Assembly (NCBI GenBank): GCA_903642325.1
Contig: CAHJWM010000023.1
Location: forward strand, 22,281 to 86,280
DNA length: 64,000 bases
Direction of reading: 5' to 3'
Origin: Myxococcales bacterium
Lineage (GTDB): Bacteria > Myxococcota_A > Polyangia > Polyangiales > Polyangiaceae
Below are positions 9,728-19,640 of this stretch, in pieces. Each line of letters opens with the position of its first letter. Position 1 is the first letter of the stretch. A model generated the notes under the pieces. That model was not told the DNA's origin. It searched no databases and worked only from the letters and a program-made list of their open reading frames with translations. Made by a program: the position numbers and the translations under genes.

Positions 9728-12310
9728 TTAACTCGCAATTAGCGCGCCAATTTTCAGCGCGCGCCGTAAATATTTCGCCGTCTGACTCGCCGTGGAAAGG
9801 GCGACCTCGCTGGGCGGGCCCGAGGCGACGACCATGCCGCCTTCGTCTCCCGCTCCGGGCCCCATGTCGATGATCCAATCGCTTCCGGCAATCACCCGCA
9901 TATCGTGCTCGACGACGATCACGGTAGCACCCGACGCAACTAGCCGGTCGAGTTGCGCCATGAGGCGCTCGACGTCTGCGGGATGAAGCCCCGTGGTGGG
10001 CTCATCCAATACGTACACACTGCCGGCGCGTTGGACCCGTTGCAGCTCGGTTGCGAGTTTGATGCGTTGTGCTTCTCCTCCGGAGAGCTCGGTCGCGGGC
10101 TGGCCAATGCGTAGATAGCCTAAACCCACCTCCCGCAGCACTTCGAGCGGGCGTCGCACGGGAGCTTCTTCCTCGAAGAATTCCCAGGCGGTATCCACGG
10201 TCATCCCCAGCACTTCCGCAATGTTCTTGTCGCGGTACTTCACCTCCAGAGTCTTCTGGTTATAGCGCGCGCCATGGCATTCCGGGCAGGGCGCGTAGAC
10301 GCTCGGCAAAAACAAGAGCTCGACCATGACCGAGCCTTCGCCTTCGCATTTCTCACAGCGGCCTTTGACGACATTGAACGAGAACTGTCCGGCGTCGTAG
10401 CGGCGAGCCTTGGCGGTTTTGGTGCCGGCAAACAGCCTACGGACTTGATCGAACAAGCCCGTATAAGTAGCCAAATTCGAGCGCGGCGTTCGCCCGATCG
10501 GCCGCTGATCGACCTGCACGAGACGCTTGACGCGTTCCATGCCGCTCGTAATCGAGCCGCCCGCTGTCGGCTCCGGAGCGCGCTCCAACTCTTCGCCCTC
10601 CGGCTCGTCCGCGTGCGCTTCCACGCCCAGCTCCGCCGCGATCAGCGAAACCAGCACTTGGCTCACGAGGGTCGATTTGCCGGACCCCGAGACGCCCGTG
10701 ACGCTAGTCAACACGCCAAGAGGTAAGGCCACGTCGAGGCCGCGCAAGTTATTTCGTGTGACGCCAGTCAGCTGGAGCCAAGCGAGTGGAGCGCGAGGCG
10801 CGTCTCGTCGCGGTGCTTCGACCTCGAACAGATAGTGTCGAGTGAGCGATTCCTTGACCTGTGCGAGCCCAGCCGGTGGACCGCTGTACAGGATCCGGCC
10901 ACCATTCTCACCCGCGCCGGGCCCCACATCCACGATCCAATCTGCGTGGCGAATCACGTCCATCTCGTGCTCGACGACGAACAAGGAGTTGCCGCCTTCC
11001 TTCAAGCCGTCCAATGCACGAAGCAGCGCTTCCGTATCGGCAGGGTGCAGCCCCGCCGACGGCTCGTCCAGCACGTACACGACGCCGAACAGATTGGACC
11101 GCACTTGTGTCGCCAGCCGCAACCTCTGCAGCTCTCCTGGTGAGCACGTGGGCGTACTCCGTTCCAAGCTCAGGTAGCCGAGGCCGAGATCGAGCAACAC
11201 GCCGAGCCGAACGCACGCATCCTGAGCGATACGCTGAGCGACAATCACTTTTTCGGGATGGGCCTGCTGATCATGATCCGTCGTCTTGCCCTCGGCGTAG
11301 GGGCTCAAGGTGGCGGCGAGACGCTTCAAGGGCAAGCGGGACATGTCAGCGATGTCGAGACCCGCGAATTTCACGCTGAGCGCTTCGCGACGGAGGCGCT
11401 TGCCGCCGCACTCCGAACAGTCCGTGCTCAGCATGAAGGCCGCGACGCGACGCTTCATCAAGGCGCTCTGCGTCGTGGCGAAGGTCTGCAAAACGTAGCG
11501 CTGCGCGCTGGTGAACGTGCCTTGATAGCTCGGCTCTTCCTTACGTTTCAGCGCACGCCGCGTTTCGACCAAGTCGAAGCCCGCATACACTGGAACGGTG
11601 GGCTGCTGATCGGTAAACAAGATCCAGTTGCGCGTTTTTTCAGGCAGATCGCGCCACGGCGTGTCGACGTCGTGGCCTAGAGTCGTCAGAATATCGCGCA
11701 GATTTTGGCCCTGCCAGGCCGTTGGCCAGGCCGCGACCGCGCGCTCGCGAATACTGAGCGAAGGGTCGGGCACCATCGAACTTTCCGTCACTTCGTAGAT
11801 GCGCCCCAAACCATGACACGTCGGACAGGCGCCCTCTGGCGTGTTCGTCGAGAACGATTCCGCGTACAGCAACGCTTGCTTCGGCGGATAGTCGCCGGCG
11901 CGCGAGTACAGCATCCGGAGCAGATTCGAGAGCGTCGTCACGCTGCCAACCGACGACCGCGTGGTCGGGGTTCCGCGCTGCTGTTGGAGGGCGACGGCGG
12001 GTGGCAACCCATCGATGTCGTCGACCGCCGGAACCTCCATTTGATGAAATAGACGCCGCGCGTACGGCGATACCGACTCGAGGTAGCGGCGCTGCGCCTC
12101 CGCGTAGAGCGTGCCGAATGCCAGTGATGACTTCCCGGAGCCCGAGACGCCGGTGAATACGACCAAGCTATCTCTTGGGATCTCTACACTGACGTTCTTC
12201 AGGTTGTGCTCGCGCGCGCCGCGAACTCGCACGAACCCTGCTCGCCGCGCCTGTCCGTCGAATGCCACACTCGAGCGTTGCTCACGCGACCTCCGCGAGC
12301 AATGTGGCAA
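9728..12310 (-). CDS. UvrA2-type excinuclease ATPase
   Basis: The 860-residue protein is a tandem ABC ATPase of the UvrA family. It has Walker [11 protein letters not shown] and [10 protein letters not shown], signatures [12 protein letters not shown] and [12 protein letters not shown], and Walker [11 protein letters not shown] and [11 protein letters not shown] zinc module reads CEKCEGEGS...[10 protein letters not shown]. It is about 80-100 residues shorter than housekeeping UvrA, and the stretch between the first Walker A and ACPTCHGLG is too short to hold the UvrB-binding domain. That and the SPGELQ signature point to the class II UvrA2 subfamily, which has been linked to damage tolerance or drug resistance and may not act with UvrB. 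The start is unsure: TTG 12310 is the longest, and GTG 12268 is an alternative. Confidence 0.85.
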   Translation of the reverse strand: MPHCSRRSREQRSSVAFDGQARRAGFVRVRGAREHNLKNVSVEIPRDSLVVFTGVSGSGKSSLAFGTLYAEAQRRYLESVSPYARRLFHQMEVPAVDDIDGLPPAVALQQQRGTPTTRSSVGSVTTLSNLLRMLYSRAGDYPPKQALLYAESFSTNTPEGACPTCHGLGRIYEVTESSMVPDPSLSIRERAVAAWPTAWQGQNLRDILTTLGHDVDTPWRDLPEKTRNWILFTDQQPTVPVYAGFDLVETRRALKRKEEPSYQGTFTSAQRYVLQTFATTQSALMKRRVAAFMLSTDCSECGGKRLRREALSVKFAGLDIADMSRLPLKRLAATLSPYAEGKTTDHDQQAHPEKVIVAQRIAQDACVRLGVLLDLGLGYLSLERSTPTCSPGELQRLRLATQVRSNLFGVVYVLDEPSAGLHPADTEALLRALDGLKEGGNSLFVVEHEMDVIRHADWIVDVGPGAGENGGRILYSGPPAGLAQVKESLTRHYLFEVEAPRRDAPRAPLAWLQLTGVTRNNLRGLDVALPLGVLTSVTGVSGSGKSTLVSQVLVSLIAAELGVEAHADEPEGEELERAPEPTAGGSITSGMERVKRLVQVDQRPIGRTPRSNLATYTGLFDQVRRLFAGTKTAKARRYDAGQFSFNVVKGRCEKCEGEGSVMVELLFLPSVYAPCPECHGARYNQKTLEVKYRDKNIAEVLGMTVDTAWEFFEEEAPVRRPLEVLREVGLGYLRIGQPATELSGGEAQRIKLATELQRVQRAGSVYVLDEPTTGLHPADVERLMAQLDRLVASGATVIVVEHDMRVIAGSDWIIDMGPGAGDEGGMVVASGPPSEVALSTASQTAKYLRRALKIGALIAS

Positions 12311-12319
12311 AGAGCCGCG

Positions 12320-13951
12320 CTATTCCGATCGCCTGCGGCGAGCGGCGCGAGCCACGTCCGAAACGGCCGCCACGAGAGTCGCGGGCTCGACTGGTTTGGC
12401 AACGTGAGTCTGAAAACCTGCCTCCAGCGCTAACCGCTGGTCCTCACGGCGTGCGTAGGCGGTGAGCGCAATCGCCGGCAACGCGTCAGCCGAATAGCCA
12501 CGAGCCCGGACGGCCCGGATCAACTGATAGCCGTCCTCGATTGGCAAGCCAATATCGCTCAAAAGAACGTCCGGCATGAGCTCGCTCAAGCGCGCCAACG
12601 CCTCCGGGCAATTGCCGGCCTGCGCTACCGTGGCCCCTTGTTGCTTGAGCACGGTGACGAGCAAGTCGCGCGCGTCCTCGTCGTCCTCCACGACCAGGAT
12701 GCTCAGATTCAAGAGCATGCCAACCGGCAGGCCGTGTCCGAGGTCGGAAGGGATCGGTGTCGGTCGATCCGTGTCGCCGGTGCGGGATACGCGCGCGTTA
12801 TCCCCAGGCAGCGTGATCGTAAACGAAGCCCCGCGGCCCTCCCCTTCGCTGCTCGCGCCGACCGACCCGCCGTGCGCGGCCACGATATGACGCACTAAAG
12901 CCAAGCCCAAACCGAGCCCAGAGTGGCGGCGGGTGGCGGCGTCGTCTTCCTGCCGAAAGCGATCGAACACGTGTGGCAAGAACTGCTTGTCGATGCCTTT
13001 GCCCGAGTCGCTGACGCAAACGGTGAGCTCGCCGTCGGACTTGGATAGCTCGATGCGGACGCTGCCGCCGAGCGGCGTGAACTTGACCGCGTTCGCCAGC
13101 AAATTCCCCACCGCCTGCTGCAGGCGATCGACATCGGCGCGCACTCGAAAGGACTGATCCGGGATGGTCAGCTGCAGATCCAGCTGGCGCGCGTCGGCCG
13201 AAGGCTTCACGGCGTCGAATGCGGCGCGCACGACGTGCGCCAAATCGAGTGACGCCAACTCGATCTGCATTTTCCCGGAAATCACCCGCGTCGTATCGAG
13301 AATGTCTTCGATCAGCTGGACTTGCAGGCGCGCGTTGCGTTGAATAGTGGTCAGGCCGCGCGCCAACGTTGCGGAGTCGGGGACACCTTCACCGAGCAAG
13401 CGTGACCAGCCCAGAATAGAGTTCAGCGGCGTACGCAGCTCGTGCGACACCGTCGCCAAAAAAACGTCTTTCGCTCGGTTTGCTTCGTCCGCGGCTTCTC
13501 GCGCACGCCGCGTGGCAAGCTCGGTTTGCTTGAGCTTGTCGTACAATTGTTTGCCCCGCGCCAAGGTGCCAACACGGGCTTGCAGCTCAGCCGGGTCGAA
13601 TGCCTTGTTCACGAAGTCATTGGCGCCCGCGGCGAGCCCTTCCAACAGATCGTCCTTACTGCCGGTAGCAGTCAGAATCAAAATCGGTAAGCTCGCTTCG
13701 TCCAATGTTTGCCGTACGAACCGGCATACCTCGAGGCCGGACATGTCCGGCATGTGCCAGTCGAGGACGAGCACGTCGGGACGCGCCCCGGCGGCCAGCC
13801 ACTCCAACACGGGTGGCCCGTCGGAAAATACGTCGACTTCGTACAGCTGAGTCAGCAGCCGGCGTGCAATTTCGCGCTCGAGAGGGCTGTCGTCCACCAA
13901 CCAAACCCGCGCTCGCTCGGACACTTCTGGGGAGGACGGTCGAGTCAGCAT
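12320..13951 (-). CDS. Hybrid sensor histidine kinase, REC-HisKA-HATPase-REC
   Basis: The protein has about 543 residues and no membrane segment or sensory domain. Receiver 1 (about residues 14-130) has [15 protein letters not shown] (phospho-Asp) and NKAF. HisKA has [14 protein letters not shown], and the ATPase domain has [17 protein letters not shown] and GLGLGLA. A C-terminal receiver 2 has [18 protein letters not shown] and AKPV. It is thus a cytoplasmic kinase whose input is probably phosphorylation of receiver 1. The gene lies divergent from, and about 300 bp away from, the chemosensory operon, so a link to that pathway is possible but not shown. I chose ATG 13951; a GTG at 13975 is also open. 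Confidence 0.85.
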   Translation of the reverse strand: MLTRPSSPEVSERARVWLVDDSPLEREIARRLLTQLYEVDVFSDGPPVLEWLAAGARPDVLVLDWHMPDMSGLEVCRFVRQTLDEASLPILILTATGSKDDLLEGLAAGANDFVNKAFDPAELQARVGTLARGKQLYDKLKQTELATRRAREAADEANRAKDVFLATVSHELRTPLNSILGWSRLLGEGVPDSATLARGLTTIQRNARLQVQLIEDILDTTRVISGKMQIELASLDLAHVVRAAFDAVKPSADARQLDLQLTIPDQSFRVRADVDRLQQAVGNLLANAVKFTPLGGSVRIELSKSDGELTVCVSDSGKGIDKQFLPHVFDRFRQEDDAATRRHSGLGLGLALVRHIVAAHGGSVGASSEGEGRGASFTITLPGDNARVSRTGDTDRPTPIPSDLGHGLPVGMLLNLSILVVEDDEDARDLLVTVLKQQGATVAQAGNCPEALARLSELMPDVLLSDIGLPIEDGYQLIRAVRARGYSADALPAIALTAYARREDQRLALEAGFQTHVAKPVEPATLVAAVSDVARAARRRRSE

Positions 13952-14123
13952 GGGCACATCTGTTGAGGCGCGCACTCACGTGACTTTGCGCGCCGTCCAA
14001 CATAAACCAAAAACGAACAACGAACCAAAGTCAGATTCGGCACGGCTCTTTGCACGCGCGTTAACCGTGGCATTGCGCCCCGGTGCAGTTCCTTACGCGA
14101 TTTGCGAACGCGAGTGGAGGGGG

Positions 14124-14163
14124 GCGCGAGTAAGAAAGTCGAAGCGCGAGTAAGAAAGTCGAA
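14124..14163. repeat. Tandem 20-bp direct repeat upstream of the chemosensory operon
   Basis: GCGCGAGTAAGAAAGTCGAA occurs twice head to tail and is followed by a partial third match (GATCGAG). It lies about 95 bp before cheY in the 305-bp divergent region between the hybrid kinase and the che operon, which holds no gene. Two exact copies of about two helical turns could be a regulator's binding sites; that is inference. Confidence 0.6.
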
Positions 14164-14256
14164 GATCGAGGGAAGCGTGGACCGCACGGGGAGCGGCTCC
14201 CACGTGGCTTGACCGCGCGCGGGCCGCGCCATAGCCTCGCGGTGAGCTCGCGTTAA

Positions 14257-14643
14257 ATGACCGATATTCTCGTCGTCGATGACAGCAAGGTCATGCGCGA
14301 CATGATCATTGCATGCCTCCGTGCGATACCCGAAACGAGCTTCGTGCATGCCTCGAGCGGACTGGAAGCGATCGAGAGGCTGTCCTTGGCTACCTTCGAC
14401 ATGATGGTGCTGGACCTCAATATGCCAGACATAGGCGGTGTGGAGGTGCTGGAGTTCGTCCGCGGCCAAGACACCCTCCGCTCCTTGCCCGTCATGATCG
14501 TCACCACGCGCGGGGACGAGCAATCGCGTGAGCGCGTGCTTCAGGCGGGCGCTACGAGCTTTCTGGCCAAGCCCTTCACGCCCGACGCTATCATCGCCGA
14601 AGTCCGCGCAATCCTGGGTGGTCGCGCGGAGTCCGTGGCGTGA
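14257..14643 (+). CDS. cheY: Single-domain CheY-like response regulator
   Basis: The 128 residues form one receiver domain and nothing else: LVVDDSKVMRDMI (acidic pocket), MMVLDLNMPDIGG (phospho-acceptor Asp at about residue 52), VTTRG (switch Thr) and LAKPF (Lys). There is no output domain, as expected for CheY proteins that act by binding a motor or another partner. It is the first gene of the seven-gene chemosensory operon, and its TGA overlaps the GTG start of cheA by four bases (GTGA), which implies translational coupling. What the phosphorylated protein binds is not evident. Confidence 0.9.
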   Translation: MTDILVVDDSKVMRDMIIACLRAIPETSFVHASSGLEAIERLSLATFDMMVLDLNMPDIGGVEVLEFVRGQDTLRSLPVMIVTTRGDEQSRERVLQAGATSFLAKPFTPDAIIAEVRAILGGRAESVA

Positions 14644-16691
14644 CGGCGACCGCGGATCTCAAGGAGTTCATCGCCGCCTATCTGGTCGAGGCAGAGGAAC
14701 ACTTGGCGGTCGCCAACGCCCAGCTATTGGCCGTCGAGAGTGCCCAGCGCAAGGGCGACACCAACCCCCGCGCAGTGCGGGAGACGTTTCGATCGCTTCA
14801 CACCATCAAGGGCTTGTCCGCCATGGTCGGTGTCGAACCGGTCGTTGCCATTGCTCACCGAATGGAAACGTTCCTCCGCGACTTCGATCGTTCGGGGGCG
14901 CCGCTGCCGTTGCCGGCGATCGATGCGTTGCTGAAGGGCGTGCGCGGAATCGAGCAGCGAGTAGCTGCGCTCGGACGCGGTGACGGGGCCGCGATGCCGT
15001 CGGACGAGCTCTTGGCCGCGCTCGATTCGCTCGGCTTTGCCGCCGTGTCCACGGCTCCTCCAGCCGCGCCGCTCGACTTAGAGCCAGCTCTTTTGGGTAA
15101 GCTTGCACCGTTCGAAATCGAGCAGCTTATCCGCGGGATCAACGCTGGAAAGCGTGCCCTACGTGCCGAATTCACGCCTTCGCCGGCGCGTGCCGCGGAG
15201 GGCATGACGATCAACTCGGTTCGCGAGCGAATGGCCGCCGTCGCCGAGATCGTGCGCGTCTTACCGCGCGCCGTTCCGGTAAGCCCCGGCGCGCCCGGAG
15301 GCCTGTGCTTCGTGTTGCTGTTACTCACGAGCTCCACCGACCAAGCCATCGCCGAGGCGGTCGGTATCGATGTAGACACCCTCCACCGCCTGCACCGCGA
15401 GGTGGAAGCGCCGATTTTAGCCGAACGGGGCAATGTTTCCCCCGAGATGGCGACGAGTGAGCTCGAGGAAGATTTTTCAGACGCCCAGAGCCGGCGCGGC
15501 GTAGTGCGCGTGGAAGTAAGTCGCCTGGATGAAGCGATGGAAGGGCTGTCCTCTTTGATCGTGACGCGTTTCCGCCTGGCGCGGGCGGTCGCAGCGCTGA
15601 ACAAGCGGGGCATCAATACCCGCGAGCTGTCGGAGATCATGGTCGACAACGCACGCCAACTACGGGACCTGCGTGCCGCCATCGTACGCGTGCGGATGGT
15701 CCCCGTGGGAGAGCTTTTAGAGCGCGTGCCCCTCTTGGTGCGCGGTCTCCGGCGCGCCACCAATCGCGCCGTCCGGCTCGAGCTAGAAGGCGGGACCGCA
15801 GAGCTCGACAAGTCGGTCTCCGAACGCCTTTTCCCAGTGATCGTGCACTTGGTGCGGAACGCGGTCGACCATGCGATCGAAAGCCCGGACGAACGAGAGC
15901 GGCGGGGAAAGCCCGAGGAGGGCTTGCTGCGTATCACCTGTGGAGCTCGCTCCAACACCCGCTTGGAGATCACCGTAACCGACGACGGGCGCGGCATCGA
16001 CCGGGCCGCCGTGGCTCGCAAAGCAGGCCGAAACACCCCGAACGACAACGCAGGGTTGCTGGATTTGTTATGCATTCCCGGCCTGTCCACACGCGATATC
16101 GTCACCACGACCAGCGGTCGGGGCATGGGGATGGAGATCGTCAAGCGCACGATCGTGGACGAGCTCGGCGGCGAGCTGGAGGTGTCGAGCGAGCTTGGCA
16201 AGGGCACGACGTTCACGTTGCGGGTGCCGCTGACCATCTCCATCGTCGACGCCTTTTCCTTCGAGTGCGGCGAGCAACGCTTCGTGGTGCCGGTAGCCAT
16301 GGTGGACGAGATCATCGAGGTCGACTCCGAGTGCCTGGCGCAGGTGCCCGCGCAAGAGGACGGCGGTCCCACCGTGGACATCATTTCGAGGCGCGGTGTG
16401 GCCGTACCCATGCTCCAATTGGCACAAATATTTCGGCTGGCGGCTGCGGAAAAATACGGGCGCAAGGCGATCGTCGTGCGGCGCGCCGGCGCGCCCATCG
16501 CGTTCGCGGTCGACCGCATGCTGGGTCAACAAGAGGTCGTCATTCGACCTATCAACGACGTTCTTGTGCGCGCGCCCGGCATATCCGGAGCGACGGATCT
16601 CGGCGACGGCCGCCCGACATTGGTGCTGGATTTGGTCGCCCTCAGTACGAGCTTGAACGTGCGCACCGGGGCGTCGAGAGCTCAACCATGA
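14640..16691 (+). CDS. cheA: Chemotaxis histidine kinase CheA
   Basis: The 683-residue kinase has an Hpt domain with phospho-acceptor His54 (RSLHTIKGLSAM) and then a long segment (about 115-280) where P2 would be, without a clear CheY-binding pattern. A dimerization helix pair follows (VEVSRLDEAMEGLSSLIVTR). The ATPase domain has HLVRNAVDHAIES, DDGRGID and GRGMGMEIV, and a C-terminal CheW-like domain (about 545-680) has VDIISRRGVAVPMLQL. The GTG start overlaps the cheY stop and the end overlaps cheW (ATGA). It would be activated by the MCP encoded two genes downstream and phosphorylate CheY and CheB. Confidence 0.93.
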   Translation: MTATADLKEFIAAYLVEAEEHLAVANAQLLAVESAQRKGDTNPRAVRETFRSLHTIKGLSAMVGVEPVVAIAHRMETFLRDFDRSGAPLPLPAIDALLKGVRGIEQRVAALGRGDGAAMPSDELLAALDSLGFAAVSTAPPAAPLDLEPALLGKLAPFEIEQLIRGINAGKRALRAEFTPSPARAAEGMTINSVRERMAAVAEIVRVLPRAVPVSPGAPGGLCFVLLLLTSSTDQAIAEAVGIDVDTLHRLHREVEAPILAERGNVSPEMATSELEEDFSDAQSRRGVVRVEVSRLDEAMEGLSSLIVTRFRLARAVAALNKRGINTRELSEIMVDNARQLRDLRAAIVRVRMVPVGELLERVPLLVRGLRRATNRAVRLELEGGTAELDKSVSERLFPVIVHLVRNAVDHAIESPDERERRGKPEEGLLRITCGARSNTRLEITVTDDGRGIDRAAVARKAGRNTPNDNAGLLDLLCIPGLSTRDIVTTTSGRGMGMEIVKRTIVDELGGELEVSSELGKGTTFTLRVPLTISIVDAFSFECGEQRFVVPVAMVDEIIEVDSECLAQVPAQEDGGPTVDIISRRGVAVPMLQLAQIFRLAAAEKYGRKAIVVRRAGAPIAFAVDRMLGQQEVVIRPINDVLVRAPGISGATDLGDGRPTLVLDLVALSTSLNVRTGASRAQP

Positions 16692-17170
16692 AGCTTTATG
16701 TAATCTTTACCCTCGCTGGTACCGAGTACGCCCTACCCGTCGATGCGGTTCTGCAGATGCAAAGCTTCACGGGCGCTACGCTCGTTCCCGGTGCGCCGGC
16801 CTACGTCGCGGGCATCGTGACCGTGCGCGGCTTGGTCGTGCCCGTCATCGATCTCAGGGTGCGCTTCGGTCTGCCACCAGCCGAGCTAACGCTCGACACA
16901 CGTATCATCGTGACGGAGTCAGAGGGGCGCGTGGTTGCACTTCGCGTGGACGCCGCTCGTGAGGTCCTCAAGCTGGACGTGGACAAGCATCAGCCCGCGC
17001 CCAGCGTGGTGAGTGAACGCGCCTCTGGCTTCGTGCACGCCGTGCATGCCTTGGGCACCCGGTTATTGTTACTCATGGATTTATCGAAAATATTAGGTGA
17101 AAGCAGTCATGACCCAGCCCGCGCCAGCCTCGTCGATGGCACAAAAGCACGTCCTCAGCTCCCAAGTTGA
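16688..17170 (+). CDS. cheW: Chemotaxis coupling protein CheW
   Basis: The 160-residue protein is a single CheW domain: [55 protein letters not shown] and [12 protein letters not shown]. It should bridge the MCP tip and CheA. I chose ATG 16688, which overlaps the cheA stop (ATGA); the frame is open further upstream only by chance. The last 20 or so codons run on past the normal end of the domain and overlap the start of the MCP gene by 62 bp in another frame. This is the only junction in the operon with a long overlap. Confidence 0.92.
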   Translation: MKLYVIFTLAGTEYALPVDAVLQMQSFTGATLVPGAPAYVAGIVTVRGLVVPVIDLRVRFGLPPAELTLDTRIIVTESEGRVVALRVDAAREVLKLDVDKHQPAPSVVSERASGFVHAVHALGTRLLLLMDLSKILGESSHDPARASLVDGTKARPQLPS

Positions 17171-19640
17171 ATTGGTCGCCCAGTCGCTGCGCGCCACCGC
17201 CGCCGAGCTGAGCGCGATCGAGGCGGCAGCCTTGCGCTTGGCCGCTGCTGGCAACGAACGCGCGGCGCTCGGCGAGCAGGTCAATGCGGCTTCCGAATCG
17301 ATTGCAGCGTCCGTCGAACAGACGGGTGTCATGGGGGTCAAAATTGCCAAGGCTCAACAGTCACTGAGCGAGCTCAATCAGTCCCTGCTCAGCAGCGTCG
17401 AGGAATCCACCACCGCCCTGCGCGAGGTCGCGGGCTCTATCGGCGCGGTCAAGAAGGACACCCAGTTGCTCGCGGAATCGTCGGATAACACGGCCGCGGC
17501 GATCGAGGAGTCGGTCCGTTCGATCCGCGGCGTGACCGCCAATGCACAGGACCTCGCCGCGGCAAGCGAGCAGTTGCTCGCAACTTCGACCGAAATGTCG
17601 GTCGGTCTGGCCAGCATGTCGGCTCGGGGCGAGAGCGCCGCAAACACCATCGCAGAGGTCGGCGCGACCTGCGAGGAGATGGCCAAAGGCATCGAGCGCC
17701 TGACGGCGGATGCCCGCGACGTGACGGCCCGTATCGCCTCGGTCTCGGCCAGCACCGCGACAGTCGCCAAGGGCATCGCCGGTGTCGCAGAGCGCGGCCA
17801 AGATCTAGCGGCGTCCGTCCAGGAAACGGCGAGCACGAGCGAGGAGGTAGCCCGCTCGGCTGCTTCAGCGGCGAGCAGCGCCAAGGCGCTCGAGGCGGCC
17901 AGCTCCGAAAACGCGGCTACGGTCACCGAGATCGCGGCCTCCGTGGAGGAGGTCGCCGCCACGTCCGAAAAAACCGCTCGGGTAGTAGAAGGCAACGCCG
18001 CCACCATCGAAGAGCTGGCCAAGTCCGCTCAAGCCGTCTCGCGCTCGGCGGAAGACATCGCGCGGTTGGGCGAGGCAAGCGCTAGTGCCACCAACGAGGT
18101 GGAGGCCTCCACGCGCCGCATCGCTCGCGTCTGTGACGATGCCCGCGCGGTGGGGGACCGCGTCACCTCGCTGGCGCGCGAGGGCGGGGCGACGGTTGGC
18201 CGGTCCATCGAAGGCCTGGCAAAGATCCGCGTTTCAATCAGTGGCTCGGCGGGTGTGATGAAGGAAATGGGTCAAAAGGTCGACGAGATCGGCGACTTCG
18301 TGCAGACCATCAACCTAATCGCAGATCGCACCAATCTGCTTTCATTGAACGCGAGCATCGAAGCGGCGCGGGCCGGTGAGCATGGCCGCGGTTTTGCGGT
18401 CGTGGCGGAAGAAATCCGAGCGCTTGCCGACCGGGCGGCAACCGCCAGCGCCGACATCGCCAAGATCATCCGCGCCTTACAGAACACCGCGCGCGACGCC
18501 ATCGCCGCGACCCACGAGGGCGAGCGCATAGCAACCGACGGCGCTTCTCTTGCGACCGACGCCGAGCGGGCGCTGGCCGCGATCCTGGGCGGGGTGCAGG
18601 AGCTTGGTCAATCGGTGCGCGAGGCATCCGACAGCGCCAACGAGCAGGTGATCGTGGTCAAATCGCTGGCGGAGTCCTCCAGCAAGGTCCGCGAGCAGAC
18701 GCGCATCATTGCCACGGCCGCCGGCGAGCAAGCCAAAGCGACCCAGGACCTCGCCAAGAGCGCCGGCGAAATGCGGCAAATGGCCAAACAAACCACGCTC
18801 GCTTCCTCTGAGCAGGCGCGCGCGCTGCGAGACGTCGTGCGTGCAAACGAGCAGCTGGTCCTGAACGCCAAGCAGGTTTCAGTGGGCGCCGCAGAGCAAG
18901 CCGCTGCCGCCTCCGAGCTGTCCAAAGTAGCACTGCAAATGCGTAACTTGACCGCAGCAACGATGACCGCTTTGAGCGAGCAGACAACGCTCGTCACCGG
19001 CATAGCCCGCCAATCCGAAGAGGTGCGTGCGGCGACCGAACGCACGGTCATCGGTCTCAGCGAGCAGGCCAAGGGCGCATCGGAAATCGCGCGAGCGATG
19101 GACGCCGCGCGCAAAGACGCGCAACAGAACGCCAAGGGTCTGCTCGAACAAGCACAAGCCGGTAAGGAGCTGGAAGGGGCGGCAAAACAGGTCGCCGCGT
19201 CCGCCGCCGACGTGACGCGCGCCAGCTCCGAACAAAGTAAGGTGGCCGAGTCGATCGCCAAGAGCGCTGAAGACGTGCGCCGCGTGGCTCGCCAGACTGC
19301 ACGCGCTCTCGAAGAACAGAGCGAAGCCGTGATCGCGCTCGCCGACAACGCAACCAAGCAAGGCACGGCCATCGCGGCGGTGCGCAAGGGAAACGGTGAA
19401 CAGGCTGCCGCCAGCGAGCAGATTGCGGCGGCGGTCAACGACATGCGCGGTAGGATTCGTGAGACAGTCACGGCGTCTGCGTCTCAAGCCAAGGGCGTCG
19501 CGACTTTCGGACGCGAGATGGAAGCACTGTCGGCGCAGATTGCACGCATCCGCTTCGCAAACTTGAGCCACGCCGAAACCATTGCCGGGATCGCGGTAAC
19601 TGTCGCCAGTGACTCATCGCTCGCACCGGGGCCGGCTTGA
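17109..19640 (+). CDS. Giant cytoplasmic methyl-accepting chemotaxis protein without membrane segments
   Basis: The 843-residue receptor is Ala/Glu/Ser-rich and almost entirely predicted coiled coil, with no signal, membrane helix or ligand domain. The conserved signalling tip ([20 protein letters not shown], then [16 protein letters not shown]) turns at residue 424, the exact centre, so two arms of about 420 residues would form a hairpin near 60 nm long. Ordinary MCP cytoplasmic hairpins are about half that or less. In the second arm, Glu-Gln pairs recur at residues 512, 540, 568, 596, 624, 652, 680, 708, 736 and 764, exactly 28 residues (four heptads) apart, flanked by Ala/Ser as in methylation sites. 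I chose ATG 17109, with AGGTGA upstream. M. xanthus FrzCD is also soluble but about half as long. CheR and CheB downstream would modify it. Confidence 0.9.
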   Translation: MTQPAPASSMAQKHVLSSQVELVAQSLRATAAELSAIEAAALRLAAAGNERAALGEQVNAASESIAASVEQTGVMGVKIAKAQQSLSELNQSLLSSVEESTTALREVAGSIGAVKKDTQLLAESSDNTAAAIEESVRSIRGVTANAQDLAAASEQLLATSTEMSVGLASMSARGESAANTIAEVGATCEEMAKGIERLTADARDVTARIASVSASTATVAKGIAGVAERGQDLAASVQETASTSEEVARSAASAASSAKALEAASSENAATVTEIAASVEEVAATSEKTARVVEGNAATIEELAKSAQAVSRSAEDIARLGEASASATNEVEASTRRIARVCDDARAVGDRVTSLAREGGATVGRSIEGLAKIRVSISGSAGVMKEMGQKVDEIGDFVQTINLIADRTNLLSLNASIEAARAGEHGRGFAVVAEEIRALADRAATASADIAKIIRALQNTARDAIAATHEGERIATDGASLATDAERALAAILGGVQELGQSVREASDSANEQVIVVKSLAESSSKVREQTRIIATAAGEQAKATQDLAKSAGEMRQMAKQTTLASSEQARALRDVVRANEQLVLNAKQVSVGAAEQAAAASELSKVALQMRNLTAATMTALSEQTTLVTGIARQSEEVRAATERTVIGLSEQAKGASEIARAMDAARKDAQQNAKGLLEQAQAGKELEGAAKQVAASAADVTRASSEQSKVAESIAKSAEDVRRVARQTARALEEQSEAVIALADNATKQGTAIAAVRKGNGEQAAASEQIAAAVNDMRGRIRETVTASASQAKGVATFGREMEALSAQIARIRFANLSHAETIAGIAVTVASDSSLAPGPA

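Noticed and set aside
14855..16519. Long minus-strand open frame of about 554 codons
   Set aside because: It is antisense to cheA, with Ser/Arg-rich low-complexity translation and no motif.
16070..16687. N-terminal extension of cheW reaching back into cheA
   Set aside because: The extension is the other frame of cheA. CheW homology and an ATGA-coupled start begin at 16688.
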